Assembly: GCA_030760725.1 (NCBI GenBank)
Contig: JASWHV010000008.1
Span: forward strand, 56,829,671 to 56,893,670
Direction: 5' to 3'
Source of the DNA: Neostapfia colusana
Taxonomy: Eukaryota > Streptophyta > Magnoliopsida > Poales > Poaceae
DNA length: 64,000 nucleotides
In this document: positions 1 to 11,541 of the stretch, piece after piece
How positions within the stretch are numbered: the stretch's first letter is position 1
Layout: each line of letters begins with the position of its first letter
Notes under the pieces: model-generated
What the model saw: the letters and a program-made list of their open reading frames with translations, nothing else
What the model was told of the DNA's origin: nothing
Database searches by the model: none
Made by a program: the position numbers and the translations under genes

Positions 1-1
1 C

Positions 2-1753
2 GTGGTACTTGCACTAAAAATGTGGAGGCACTACCTACTCGGTAACCTCGTACATTTATATACCGACCACAAGAGCCTCAAGTACATATTCACTCACAAG
101 GAGCTGAACATGAGGCAACGAAGATGGTTAGAATTGATAAAGGATTACGAAATAGAGATCCATTATCATACGGGCAAGGCAAACGTAGTGGCAGATGCGC
201 TGAGCCGCAAGTCACACGTCAACAATCTGACCATCACACCGTTGGAAGAGAGCGAACCACCCCTACATGTGATTCCACACAGAGCTCTCTACAACCTAGC
301 TTTGATCCCCACCATCCGTGAAGAGATAGCGGCAGCTCAGAAACATGACAAGGGCATGTCGCATTTGCGGAGACGTGTAGACAGTGGGGAGCTGAAATGT
401 TTCCGGAAGGACGGAGACGGCGTCCTATGGTTCAAGGACCGGATCGTCGTACCCCGTAACCCGGAGTTATGGAAGAAAATTTTTGATGAGGCTCACTTAT
501 CAAAATTTTCTATTCACCCCGGCAGCAAAAAAAATGTATCAGGAACTCAAAAGCAAATTTTGGTGGACACGGATGAAGCGGGAGACCGCAAAGTACGTGT
601 CCGAGTGCGATACATGTCGAAGGGTGAAAGCAGACCATATGCGGAAACCGGGACTGCTACAACCACTGGGCGTTCATGCCTGGAAATGGGAGGACGTGAG
701 CATGGACTTCATCGTCGGTTTACCCACCACTTTTCAAAAGCATGATTCTGTGTGGGTGATCGTCGATTGGCTCACCAAAGTTGCCCATTTCATCCTGGTC
801 AACACCAACTACAACGCCAAGAAGTATGATGAACTGTACATCTCACGGATCCTATGCTTGTACGGCGTACCCCATACCATTATATCGGATCGGGGCACTT
901 TATTTGTGTCCCGTTTTTGGGAGCAGCTGCACGCTGCTTTGGGGACGAAGCTAATCCGTAGTTCAGCATACCACCCGCAGACGGATGGGCAAACCGAGCG
1001 GGTAAATCAGATCTTAGAAGACATGCTACGAGCTTGCGCTATCAACCATGGTAAGAATTGGGATGATCACTTGCCGTTAGCCGAGTTCTCGTACAACAAT
1101 GGGTACCAACCCAGCATAAAGATGGCGCCCTACGAGGCGCTATACGGAAGGAAATGCCGCACACCATTGAACTGGTGTGAGTCTGGCGAAAGGGTTACCT
1201 TCGGGATTGACCTTGTCAACAACGCGGAAGGGAAGGTTCGACTGATTCAAGCGAACCTAAAGGCTGCCTACTCCCGCCAGAAACAATATGCGGACCGGAG
1301 AAGACGCCCATTACAATTCGAAGTCGGGGATCACGTATGTCTACGTGTGTCTCCAATGAAGGGCGTAAACAGATTTGGGGTGAGAGGAAAGTTGGCACCC
1401 CGATTCATCGGTCCATTCTAGATTACCGAAAGATGTGGATCGGTAGCATACCGGCTGAAATTACCAGAAGCACTTTCCGGTGTGCACGACGTCTTTCACA
1501 TTTCCCAGCTGAGGAAGTGTCTCAAACTATCAACTATCGTTCAGCTGGAGGACATTGAAGAACTGCAACCGGATCTCACCTATCGGGAGGAACCGGTTCA
1601 GATTAGTGACGAAAAGGCCCGAACCACACGCAACCGTACGTTGTGGTTCTACAAGGTTCTATGGAGTAATCACTCCATGGATGAAGCGACATGGGAGAGC
1701 GAAGGATTTCTTCGCGCTAACTACCCCGACTTTTTCACGTCGCATATCCGGTA
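2..1753 (+). pseudogene. gypsy pol fragment: RNase H end, integrase, chromodomain
   Basis: Residues from 2 on match the end of RNase H (TDHKSLKYIF, then VVADALSRKSHV). The integrase zinc finger follows (HLSKFSIHPG ... CDTCRRVK), then the DDE core: D in WVIVDWLTK, D in IISDRGTLF, E in DGQTERVNQ. A chromodomain ends the protein (LWFYKVLWSNHSMDEATWE ... YPDFF, stop near 1752). Two lesions are clear when compared with copy G2. First, one extra A in the A-run at about 527-534 (8 A here, 7 bases in G2) shifts the frame. Second, TAG at 1419-1421 stands where G2 has CAG. The DDE triad itself is retained. The 5' end lies outside the window. Confidence 0.92.
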
Positions 1754-1810
1754 ATTTTCCACCGTCCTCTCTCTCATTTTCACCTTATGATCTTGGGACG
1801 AGATTCTTTT

Positions 1811-1823
1811 AAGGGGGGAGGAA
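1811..1823 (+). other. polypurine tract of G1
   Basis: The purine run aaggggggaggaa directly precedes the TG that opens the LTR. It is the expected plus-strand primer site, and the mirror sequence (ttcctccccccttaa) lies at 30106-30120 in copy G2. Confidence 0.85.
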
Positions 1824-4800
1824 TGTAAGGGCCTCAGTTTTTGACACATATTTGAAGTGTTCATCACCATACACACACACCTCATTTGAGGAAAGTTGAT
1901 GAACACAAATGAAGAGCAAGTAACCACCATCAATATGCTCATTAGAGAACAAACTCACATATTGCAAAAGTGGCATTTTCCACATGTGATATAGATGGGC
2001 TGGGCATATGAAAACTCCTACACATTGCTAGGGATGTCCATGCCAAGTTTCCCCCAAATTCAAAACCTTTTTGAGGTCATTTTGGGTATAGCTAGAAAGA
2101 GGGCAGTTTGAAACCATATTCGAATTCAAACTGTTTTATCCCATGAATTCAAAAGTGGGAGACATATTCCTATTCAGCACGTTTTTGTGAGCTCACACAC
2201 CAATTTTCACTCCATTTGGAGTTGATCTTGACATGAGCTAAGTGGGACAAATTCAAACTTTATTTGAATTCCAAACTGAACTTGTGCTGAAATTCATTCA
2301 AACCAAACCCAATTTGAATTCTAATCAATTCAAATGGCTCATGGGTGAATAATTTGAATCATCATGGGTATTTTGGGGCTCATTCTTTACAAAAGTGATT
2401 AGGAGTAAATTTCAGAGGTTAAAACCCCGGGTGGGACCCACATGTCATAGAGAGAAGGGGGGAAGACTGCACACAAAGTCACAGCCTTGGTGGGAAATTC
2501 CACCGAGTAGCTGTCGACTGTGCCACCGAGCAGCCACCGGCGCCACCAGCTGCTTCCTCCTTCGCGCGCTGGCGCCCAGGGCGGCTTGCTCGCGCCTCCA
2601 CGCGACCGGCACCGCCTCAGCCCGGGCGAAGACCCGCTGGCTTTATTCCCTCGCGTGCAACCCCGAGCAGCGGCAGATTTTCTCCCCCGAAGCTCTCTGC
2701 TCGATCGGGAAAACCAGCAAACGATCGCCTCCTCCGTCCCTGAGCTGCTAGACAGCAACCTGAGATCGCACTCCACCTCCCCGACGACAAAAACCCCGAG
2801 CTCCGACCTCCCTTGCCTGAGAACGATCGCCACAGCGGCGACCTAACCTCAGCCGAAGGTCAGGCGCTCGTGGACAGCGTTCCACAGGAGCTTTCACGGT
2901 CCAGCAAGGGCAGCAGCAGGAGCGCACAACAGCCGTGTTGCTCTCCTCCAAGTTTGGAAGCAAACCGTGAAGAATCCCCGGCGAATTTCAAGTTTTTACT
3001 CCGGCGATCTTAAACTGAGCTTCCGGTACGGATTCTTCAAATTCTCGCTCTAAGATCCTTCTCTAGTTATCAAATCTTGCACATAGACGCTGGACTAGCC
3101 GGCGATCAAGTTCCTTTATGCATCCGTGGTATGAAACTGACTAGGAGTAGCGAATTTTGAGCTCGATTGAGGGCGTTCATGGCGGGCACGCTCGGTCACA
3201 CGGTGCCGACCGGCTTGCCGCCATCTTTGAACCCATTTGACACCTTGTCGAGCTTCCTAGAGGTATACTGATGCTGTAGAGCCAATCATTCGAGGCTATG
3301 GTGGGTTAGAACCCACGGCCGACGGCGCCGAACCTCAACCGAGGTCGCCGCACGTCGCCGGGCTATTTCCGGTCACCAACAGCTCGAGCTGACCCCACGG
3401 ACGTGTTCCTCGACATCGACAACCCCCTGGCAGCGAATTTCAGGCCGTGCGATGGCCGACAGCGACAGTCCGGCGAGCTCCGAGTCTGCTCCGGCGAGGG
3501 GAGGCGGCGCGGGCGCGTCGGGAGGAAGACGAAGCCGGTTGGCCCACGCGTCAGCGGCTCAAAATTTTAAATCGGGATCGGGTGTGGCCGGGATCGGGTG
3601 TGCTGGCGCGCAAAGACCCTGTGGGCCTCAGTGTGCGGTCGCCTCCACGCTTAACACGTGTCCCCGCGGGCCCCGGCAGATTTAAACTTTTCTCCTGATT
3701 TTCAGATTTCCTTCAAACTTCAAATCCCCATAACTTTGGCTAGAAAACTCCAAATAGAGTGAACCAAATTTTGTTGGATTCAGTTCTATGAGCACTTTCC
3801 AGCAAATCAAGTTTCACTTCATGAAAATTCTTATTTCTCCAGAATTAATTCCTCAAATTTATACTGTTTGGAATTTTAACCGGAGAATCCTTTGGAGGAA
3901 AATCCTGAAATTTTGCTGGAATGTTCACCAAAATATCCCTGAACTACCATAAAAATTTCAGATCCATTTGAGCTCATTTGATCCACCTAATGGTGTAATT
4001 AGTGAAACTGTTCCACAGAAAATAGAAAATGTTCAGAAACATTTTCAGAATTTTCTCTGAAATTGCTTAGCTCATATCTTTAGCTAGGAACCTTAAAATT
4101 AAGTGAGACCAACTCCATTAGAACCCTCTGAAAATCTACTTTTCAGAAAGTCATAGTTTGTTTCAAGAAAATCCCTAGAACACCCTATGAGTGCCAATTA
4201 AGGTTAAGTACATAATTAATTGTGGAGGGCTCAAATGAGCTTTGATGCAACTAAAACTTGACCAAGTCTATACTTAGGTTGTAACCAAGCCACGGTAAAA
4301 GTTTCACAGTCATAGAGTCTGTCTAGTGAGACTTATAAGCTTCACCAGTTCAAACTTAATACAAATGCATTTAAATTGATACATGTACTTCTTCTATCAT
4401 GTAGTCGCTAAGGTCGAGGAGGAACCCGAAGTCCTAGACTTCGTTACTCCGGAGGAGCAGCTAGCCTACGACCAAGAGCAGCAAGGCAAGCTCCAGTTTG
4501 CATTAACCCTTTACAAATTTTTATTGTTTTGAGCACTTACTTGAATATCGTTATTACTTGCATTTGAGTCTTGTTTGGAAACCCACTTGCATAGCCAAGA
4601 AAACCATGGGTTGGGTTTAGGATTGCAAAACCCCATTAGCTAATGCAAAGCTAAGTTAGGGTAGGGTTCGGTACAAGTCGAGTAGTTGGAACTACTCACG
4701 AGCATAGGCTAGAGGCACTCGACTCGGGTAGAGATAGCATATGATACACATGGCAAGAAAGATGAGACCGAGCGGAGAGTAAGGGCAGCAGGACTTTGGG

Positions 4801-5897
4801 GCCTGTGTGCTATAGCTCCGCTTGTGTCGATTGAGGACCGAGCCGTGTGCGGGCCTGTTGAACAAGCTAGAACAGTACCGAAGAACTACCGGCTATATGG
4901 GAACCGGGAAACCGATGTAACTCGGGTAGCTGGGTATTGAGGCATTGCCTGTCGTTCAGAGGGTAGGTTGAAAGCTCGAGGTGTAAATCGGCTGGCGGCA
5001 CGGAGATGCGCGTGCAGAGACCTCTTGCTCGAGACGATGGGACCGGTTCAATATTTGGCTGACGGGCGAAAGGTGGTTGCGTACGGCGTCCGTGATGGTT
5101 GCTGTAGGCAACATCGAGTACGGGCGTACGTGACGGGTTGTTCGGGTAACCCTGCAGGTGTAAATCGATTATAATCGCCGTCCCTCACGGTCAGTGAGTA
5201 CCACTTGTTCACTGTACCGTGACGTAGAAAGAACAGGCTAGCTACATGTTAAAATGTTGCTGATTGAAAGATGGACTTTGCTTGTTAATGGTTTGTTGTA
5301 ATTTAGAGCTAACTAAAGTTCCTTTTAACTTTGGGCAAAGTACATGAGAGAAATGCATTTCTTGTTTGATTGCGGCTCTCTCATGTGCCTTAGCGTAAGG
5401 TTCTCCACAACCTGCTGCTAAAACTTGAAAGTAAGGTTCTACTAATTAGGCGAGTCCTTGCAAATGATTTTTACCTCATGTAACCCATCACCCCTCATGT
5501 AGAAGTTCCATGTTTAGGTGAGACGGGTCAGACTTGCTGAGCCTTCATGCTCACTGCTTGTGTTTGAAGCTTTTGCAGCGTTCTATGAGGAAGGGACTCC
5601 CGAAGAGGAGACGGAACCCCAGGAGGGGAACCCCGTCGAGTGGGAGTCGTGCACGCCGCAGAGTTAGTGTGCGTGTGTGCTAGCAAGGACACGTTCAAGG
5701 GCTGGACATGGACTTGATGCGTAGTCTACGCCCGTGAGTGTAGACTGGACTTATTTTGATGTACAAATGTTCATAAACCACTTTATGTAATAAAAGTTTT
5801 GCTTCCGCTTTGTACCTTTGATGTGTGTTATCCGGTGTTGTGCAACGCAGCACCCCTCAACGTGATCCTGGCTCGACAAGACCGAGGGGTCGTGTCA
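1824..5897 (+). repeat. 3' LTR of G1, 4074 bp
   Basis: The LTR begins TGTAAGGGCCTCAG and ends GGGGTCGTGTCA, giving the TG...CA ends of an LTR. The same termini in reverse complement bound both LTRs of G2. A possible polyadenylation signal AATAAA lies at 5789-5794, about 100 bases before the LTR end. ORF-like stretches inside (for example 2395-2846 and 3447-3698) recur only as LTR sequence in G2 and show no recognisable protein, so I do not call genes. By eye this LTR is more diverged from the G2 LTRs than these are from each other. Confidence 0.92.
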
Positions 5898-8142
5898 AAG
5901 TTGACTTGGTAATGTGAAGACCGTGGCTGATTGTGCCTTTAACATACCTTAAGATCCTTTTCAGTAGTTGCATGTGTGGCTCCCTTGGGGCATGCATAAA
6001 AAAACAAGCTTGTTGCATGGCATAAGTTATATCTGGACGTGTCAAGGTAAGATATTGTAGCGCGCCGGCTAGGCTTCGATATTCAGAGGGCTGTGACAGT
6101 AGAGGACCCTCTGATGCAGGCAGTTTTGACTTAACATCGATGGGGGTTGTGACGATGTTGCAATTTGTTAGCTTGGCACGTTCCGTCAATGGCATACTGT
6201 TGCTGATCAAGAAATAGCCCATGTGCAGTATGTTGTACTCGGATCCCAAGAAAATGGTTTAGTGGTCCCAGATCAGTCATGGAAAACTCATTGCAGAGAC
6301 TGGAAATTACCTTGTGTATCAGGTTTTCAGAGTTTGCAGTCAGAATAATGTCGTCGACATATAAAAGAATGTATGCAGTGTTCTGACTGTCATGTAGAAC
6401 AAAAAGTGAACTGTCATCTTTGGAGGCTATGAACCCAGTTGATGTAAGAAATTTCTTGAACCGTAGAAACCAAGTTCTGGGTGCCTGTTTGAGCCCATAT
6501 AGTGATTTAATCAGTTTGCACACATAATCTGGATGTTCACTGTTAAGAAATCCAGAAGGCTGAACACAAAATACAGTTTCAGTTAGGTCACCATGCAGGA
6601 ATGCATTTTTGACATCCAGTTGGTGGATTGGCCAAGAAGCAGAGGTTGTTATGCCCAGAACAGTCCTGACTGTAGCTTGTTTTATAACTGGACTGAAAGT
6701 TTCGTGAAAATCAACCCCATGTTCTTGGTTGAAACCCCTGACAACCCACCTTGCTTTATGCCTGCTTTATGCCGAGCAACACTACCATCTGGGTTTAGTT
6801 TGTGTTTGAAGATCCACTTCCCTGTGACAATGTTGACACCTACAGGCTTTGGAACAGGAGTCCATGTATTATTCAACATCAATGCATTATATTCCTCTTT
6901 CATAGCTGAGAGCCAGTTGGGATCTTTTAGTGCTGTTTTGTAGGAGGATGGAATAGGTGAGGGATTCTGTAGTGTGAAGGTTTAGGAGTTGCTTTGGTTT
7001 GAAAATTCCTAGCTTGGCTCTAGTGACCATCTGATGTTTTTGAGGTAAGGGTGGTGGTGCAGGGATAGGTGATTGATTGTTCAGTGGGCCTAGTGATTGT
7101 GTTGCAAGTGACTGATTGTTCTGTGATTGTGCAGAAGTGTGAAAGAGTTGTGGAGAGGCAGATGGTGATGGATTTTGCAGCTGATTGGTCACCGGAGCAT
7201 CTTGTGTTATAGATGGTGGCCCTGGAACAAGTATAAAGTGTTGGCTGGTCTGAAGATTTTCAGTGGTTGGAACAGATGATGTTGAGGAGGAATATGGAAA
7301 AGCGTGTTCATCAAAGATCACATGTGTTGAGATGATTATCTTCTTGGTGTTAAGGTCCATGCACCTATAACCCTTATGTTCAGCAGGGTACCCTAGAAAA
7401 ATACATGCAATTGATCTTGGTGCAAGCTTATGTGCAGCAGTGGCTTTTGTGTCTGGGTAACAGAGACACCCAAAAACTCGCATGTGAGAGTATTCAGGTG
7501 TTTGTCCAAAGAGAATTTGGTATGGTGTATAGAAACGTAGAGGTTGTGAGGGGGGACGATTTATGAGATAAGTGGTTGTATGTAAGGCTTCTACCAAGAA
7601 TGTTGGAGGAAGAGATGCCTGAAACAGAAGGCATCTAATCACATTATTGATTGTGCGAAGGGATCTCTCGGCCTTGCCATTTTGAGGTGATGTGTAAGGA
7701 CAAGAAAAACGGTATGTGATCCCATGTTTATTGAAAAAGGATCTTAAATGGCTATTGTCAAATTCTTTACCGTTGTCACATTGTATGGACTGAATACTGA
7801 GGTGAAATTGATTAAGAATAGAGAGTAAAACTGAACAATGGCTTGATAGGCATTAGACTTATTTCGAAGTGGTATAGTCCAAATATAATGGCTAAAATCA
7901 TCTAGAAGTACAATGTAATATTTGAATCCAGTGATGCTCTCAACGGGAGAAGTCCAAAGATCACAATGCACTAACTGAAATGGAAAATAAGTGACTGACA
8001 ATGAATGGGAAAAGGGTAGGCGTGTATGAGGCCCTTTTTGGCAGGCATCAGAAATGTGTTCTTGCTTATTTGGAACTGGACAAGAAAATTCAGATAATAT
8101 GTTCCCTAAACTCCTGGAGCCAGGATGTCCTAGCCTTCGATG
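5898..8142 (-). pseudogene. copia pol of C1 (integrase, RT, start of RNase H), frameshifted
   Basis: From right to left: the GAG-pre-integrase remnant (about 8040-8142); integrase with FPFQLVHCDLWTSP (first D) and then a frameshift near 7770 in the region that should hold the second D; integrase C-terminal part at 6887-7690 (MRVFGCLCYPD, FLGYPAEHKGYRC); RT start at 6682-6903 (GKWIFKHKLNPDGS). RT continues in other frames through KLIKSLYGLKQAPRTW and LLYVDDIILT (YVDD motif intact) at 6131-6523. The region LAGALQYLTLTRPDITYA lies at 5900-6249. At least four frame changes are needed, so this is a dead copy. The 5898 edge is the G1 insertion point. Confidence 0.9.
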
Positions 8143-9690
8143 CTAGAGAGTACTTGTGGAGGCTGTGAGTGCCATGGCCGAGTGTGATCTCTGCTGGTGA
8201 GGAAAGGGGTAGAGCTCGCCCTTGCTATTGCACCTCATGATCTTGGTTTTGCTGAGTAGATCCTTGATGGAAAAGCCAAAAGGGTCAAATTCAATGGAAC
8301 AACAATTGTCATTTGTGAATTGTCTGACAGAGATTAGATTCTTGATGAGTGTAGGGATGTGAAGTACTCTAGATAACTGGAAAGTGCCATGTGGTGTTGG
8401 GAGTGTGACCGTGCCAGTGCCCTTTATGGGAAGGGTGGATCCATTACCAACAACTATGTTAGAGGAATTATGCATTGATGGAGAATAATTGGAGATGATA
8501 CCTGAGTTTGTAGACATGTGTCCACTAGCGCCACTGTCCATGTACCATTCAGGTTGTGTGGAAGTTTGTTGCTGAGACACTGCTTGAAGGGCTTGAAGAA
8601 GACCTGTGGTGTCATATGCCGATGGAGCTGCCGGTGCAAACTGAGTTGTTGTTGGAGCAAACTTTGTGTGATAGGCCTGTCCAGTTGGGGGTCTTGATCC
8701 TAGAACGCCTGGACCAGTGGCGCCCGTCCATGGTGCGCGCCAAGGCTGTCCAGAGGGGAACCATGGTGCGTTCCAGGAAGTGTGCTGCATATTCTGCTGC
8801 CAAGGAGTGTACGGCATACGACCTCCTCTTCCTCGACCACAAGATCGACCACGGGAAGCACCACGTCCACGTCCACGCATGGACGGATTGAAGGTACCAC
8901 GTTCATTGTCAGAACATATAGGCTGCGGTGCAGTGGAGGTGACGACGTTGTTGTTGTTTGATGGCGCTTCAGTAGAATGTAGGGCAGTGTCTTGAGTCGG
9001 CGTGACAGATGGGTTGAGGGTATTTTCTGCCACGATCAATTGATCCCGTGCCTCAAGGAATGTTGGGAACGTTGGCATCGCAGGCAGCAGTTGGTGAAGA
9101 ACGTGGAACTTCGGGTTAAGACCACGGATGAGTTGATGCACCAGTGCACGATCGGTGACCGGCTGATCACAATCGGCCAGGGAGTCAGCTAGTGTCTTGA
9201 GCTTGTGACAATAGACGATTGCTGACATGTTGCCTTGGACAAGGCCATGGAGCTCCTGCTCCAATTGTACTGCGTGGCTAGATTTGTTGCCGAGGAAGAA
9301 ATCAGCGATTTTGTTCCAAACGCCGAAGGCGGTAATCTCGTCCTCCATAACAAAATCGAGTAGATCATCGGCGAGAGTGGCATGTAGCCACATGAGGACG
9401 GTGAGATCTTCTTGGATCCAGACAGGGTCGTCGTGTCGAGGTGCTGTACCATCGATGTGGTGGTGCAAGTTGAAGCGCCGGAGGACCACCAGGAACAGAC
9501 GTTTCCACCAGCGATACGCCGTGGAAAACATGTCTAGATGAACAGAAACTAGGCTGGTGATATTGACGGACTGGGCAGCAGCTGCGAGAGAACTGGTGAC
9601 AGTGGATGTTTGAGAAAGAGAGCTAGATGAAGCTGAAGAGCTGGTCGATGACGACATGACATTGGATGTAGAAGAAGATGTATCTGCCAT
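8143..9690 (-). CDS. gag-protease polyprotein of C1
   Basis: This is a 515-residue uninterrupted ORF. The N-terminus is a low-complexity Ser/Thr stretch (about residues 1-40). A copia-type gag domain follows, including WIQEDLTVLMWLHATL and VHQLIRGLNPKFHVL. At about 260-290, where a CCHC zinc knuckle is expected, there is instead an Arg/Gly-rich stretch (RGRGRGASRGRSCGRGRGG). The protease active site is WYMDSGASGHMS near residue 385. The start ATG at 9690 lies about 45 bases inside the primer-binding site, a short leader. The ORF ends just before the GAG-pre-integrase region, which is probably a decay stop rather than a real gene end. It acts in the virus-like particle if expressed. Confidence 0.85.
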   Translation of the reverse strand: MADTSSSTSNVMSSSTSSSASSSSLSQTSTVTSSLAAAAQSVNITSLVSVHLDMFSTAYRWWKRLFLVVLRRFNLHHHIDGTAPRHDDPVWIQEDLTVLMWLHATLADDLLDFVMEDEITAFGVWNKIADFFLGNKSSHAVQLEQELHGLVQGNMSAIVYCHKLKTLADSLADCDQPVTDRALVHQLIRGLNPKFHVLHQLLPAMPTFPTFLEARDQLIVAENTLNPSVTPTQDTALHSTEAPSNNNNVVTSTAPQPICSDNERGTFNPSMRGRGRGASRGRSCGRGRGGRMPYTPWQQNMQHTSWNAPWFPSGQPWRAPWTGATGPGVLGSRPPTGQAYHTKFAPTTTQFAPAAPSAYDTTGLLQALQAVSQQQTSTQPEWYMDSGASGHMSTNSGIISNYSPSMHNSSNIVVGNGSTLPIKGTGTVTLPTPHGTFQLSRVLHIPTLIKNLISVRQFTNDNCCSIEFDPFGFSIKDLLSKTKIMRCNSKGELYPFPHQQRSHSAMALTASTSTL

Positions 9691-9733
9691 CGGAGGGGTG
9701 GAGAGGTGGGCAAAAAAGCACAGGATGTTACCT

Positions 9734-9747
9734 GGCTCTGATTACCA
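9734..9747 (-). other. primer-binding site of C1
   Basis: The plus-strand text ggctctgattacca is the reverse complement of a methionine-initiator-tRNA type site (tggtatcagagcc) with one extra base. It abuts the LTR end at 9748. Confidence 0.8.
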
Positions 9748-10020
9748 TGAAAAGGTGCAGCCGAAGGGATATATCATCATATTGATTCAAGGCCTTTATA
9801 TAGGCAGGTTACAAATCATGTTTGGTTACAGATCCTAGAATCTAGTCAAGATTACAGCACACGTTTACAAGCATGCAGATGCTTAAGTTACGGAGGCAGT
9901 TGTAGACTATCTTATCTCTAATAGTTTGCACAGACACAACTTTTGAAGCATTGTTTTGCACGTCTAATATATGAACACGCATATGGCTCACAGAACATGA
10001 ATAAAAACAAATACGAATTC
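9748..10020 (-). repeat. 5' LTR of C1, outer border uncertain
   Basis: The inner border is clear: the LTR begins at 9748 on the plus strand, directly next to the primer-binding site. A minus-strand TATA box (TATATAAA) is at 9795-9802. The outer end is not resolved because the second LTR is missing. A CA near 9929-9932 and another near 10040 are both possible. The segment 9922-10016 recurs at 17084-17179, so it is either the outer part of this LTR or an older repeat beside it. Confidence 0.6.
9922..10016. repeat. about 95-bp direct repeat, left copy
   Basis: The segment with tttgcacagacacaac and gaagcattgttttgcacg closely matches 17084-17179 in the same orientation. On the minus strand both copies can be read as a shared short peptide (VQNNASKVV followed by S or T, then VQT). 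The two copies flank the coiled-coil gene fragment and C2. I do not know the family. Confidence 0.65.
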
Positions 10021-10036
10021 TCCTAGCCATTAACCC

Positions 10037-10486
10037 TTGCATGTGTTGCCAAAGGGGTGCAAATATAGCCTGCCGCGAAACCGTTTACCTAACAACTTCC
10101 TGCTCGCCAAGCGTCATGAAGCAGCTCGACGCCATGGCTTCGGCTGCCAGCGACGAATTAAGCAAGCATCGCGGCGCTTCACGTCAACACCTACGTCAGT
10201 GCAGTCGTCATCGCAAAGGCAGCTTGCCGTCATAGGAAGAAAAACGCTGGTCAGCGTGAGCACAGAGACAAGGCACATTCCTCTAGTGAGTCGTGAGACT
10301 CCTGCCCTCACTGCAGTCCCGCCCCCGCGCCTCCATTCTCTTGCAGCCCCATCCTACCCAATTCCCCAAGTGAATCAAACCCTAGCCGCCCGGCCCGGCC
10401 ACAACTCCATCCATCCAGCCAGCGCCGCCTCGCAAGCTCCCGCTTCCACACTGTAAGTTTCTCTAGCTTCTGTAGACGACCGATCG
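10037..10486. other. stretch upstream of the coiled-coil gene fragment
   Basis: Moderately GC-rich DNA without a convincing gene. It may hold the 5' flank of the gene fragment that begins with ATG at 10487. The ORFs on both strands are short and look like composition effects. No clear TATA box was identified. Confidence 0.4.
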
Positions 10487-11541
10487 ATGTCATCCGGATC
10501 CAGCTCCGAAGGCAGGACGGCCGGCGCTCCGGATGCCCCCAACGAAGGAGATGTCCAGCTCGCGAGCCTGCCCGCTGCCGACCTCGTGCACCGCCTATAC
10601 CGCAACCCCGACCGCGCGGACCTGTTCGCCGACGCGGCGCGCGTGCTCGCGGACCGTGAGCGCAGGCTCACCAAGACCGAGGAAGAGCTCCAGGCGGCGC
10701 ACAAGGTCTCGGACCGCCTCCTCGACGATATCCAAGAGCAGGAGTAGCGCAACGCCAAACTGGTCACCACTCACCATGAAGGAGGCGTGGCTCACGGACG
10801 AGATCAGGGCGCGCGATCGCAGGCTTGCTGAGGTCGAGGAGAAGCTCCGGGAGGTACACAGGGTCGTGGACAGCCTGATCTATTATTAGATCAAGAAGGA
10901 GCGCAGCGCTGCCGACACGACATTGACGTGGCTGAGAAATGACATCGGCGCGCGAGACCGCAGACTCGTCGAGGCCGCCGATACCGAGGCCAGCCTACGG
11001 GCCCAGCTCCAGGCGCGTGACAGTGCGCGGGAGGCACGACGACGTCCGTCCACCCCGTGTTCCGAGTCCGCCGCCGCATGGCCAGGTGACAAGCAATTTC
11101 GCCCTCCCTGTCCCAGTTGAGCAGCGCGATGAGCAGGAGGTCGGTGACGAGGAGGTGGTGGCGCAGGCAAAAGAGGGCAGTCACGATGATTCTTGTGGGG
11201 CAGGCTACGCCGAGGAGGAAGTCGGTGATGCCGAAGAGAAAAAAGATTACGATGAGGTGCAGTGGGAGAAGTTCAGACTTTTGCAAGGCCAGGTTGCAGC
11301 TGGGATGGGCTCCACGAACCAAGCTTATAAGCAAACACAGTCTCGAGGACTGACCTTATAAATTCCGTGCAGCCGTATGATGACCAAGAAGTAATCAGAG
11401 ACAATCAACAACCAGCTTAGAAATTACGTAATACCGGAATGTTTTTCAAAATGCTTGAAAAGGCTATTAAGGAGAAAGAGATAGAGAGAGCTTCTGAGGG
11501 GAACGGTAAGTGCTGGTTGTATGCCCTGGCTCAATCTTCTA
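10487..11541 (+). pseudogene. decayed coiled-coil gene fragment, unknown function, left part
   Basis: The ATG at 10487 opens an 86-residue stretch (MSSGSSSEGR ... ADLVHRLYRNPDRADLFADA ... DDIQEQE) ended by TAG at 10745-10747. The reading then continues in another frame with heptad-like charged repeats (EIRARDRRLAEVEEKLREV; DIGARDRRLVEAADTEASL) across a second TAG near 10887. An acidic stretch follows at about 11110-11330 (DEEVVAQAKEG, EEEVGDAEEKKDYDEVQWEK) in a third frame. A last coding-like piece (MLEKAIKEKEIERAS) ends at the insertion point of C2. The repeated RARDRRL motif suggests an internal duplication in a coiled coil. I do not recognise the family. Both TAG stops sit where CAG would fit. 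Confidence 0.6.

Larger units (their letters stand above)
1..5897 (+). mobile_element. G1: 3' part of a Ty3/gypsy (Tekay-like chromovirus) LTR retrotransposon
   Basis: The window opens inside the RNase H domain of a gypsy polyprotein. It continues through integrase with a C-terminal chromodomain, then a polypurine tract and a 4.07-kb 3' LTR. Gypsy order (RT-RNase H before integrase), the chromodomain and the very long LTR point to the Tekay/Del lineage; that assignment is inference from family knowledge. The same family is present complete on the other strand at 26061-41448. The element sits inside copia element C1: the C1 RNase H reading frame at 5898 runs directly into the LTR end. The right flank is aagtt (5898-5902); its target-duplication partner would lie left of the window. 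Confidence 0.93.
5898..10020 (-). mobile_element. C1: Ty1/copia retrotransposon, 3' half cut off by G1
   Basis: Read on the minus strand, the order is LTR, primer-binding site, gag-protease, integrase, RT and RNase H, which is copia order. The element breaks at 5898 in the RNase H region (last copia residues ISHGLHITKSTLT) where the G1 LTR begins. Its 3' end and 3' LTR should therefore lie left of the window. The serine-rich gag start and the overall arrangement resemble the Ale/Retrofit group; this placement is tentative. The outer border of the right-hand LTR is uncertain (see its own entry). Confidence 0.88.

Noticed and set aside
2395..3698. ORFs of 60-144 codons inside the G1 LTR, with counterparts at 28206-29383 and 39492-40727
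   Set aside because: They occur only as part of the repeated LTR sequence, on both strands and in several frames, with no recognisable domain. GC-rich composition explains their length.
10375..10795. Minus-strand ORFs opposite the coiled-coil gene fragment
   Set aside because: Arg/Ser/Ala-rich shadow translations of GC-rich codons, with no independent support.
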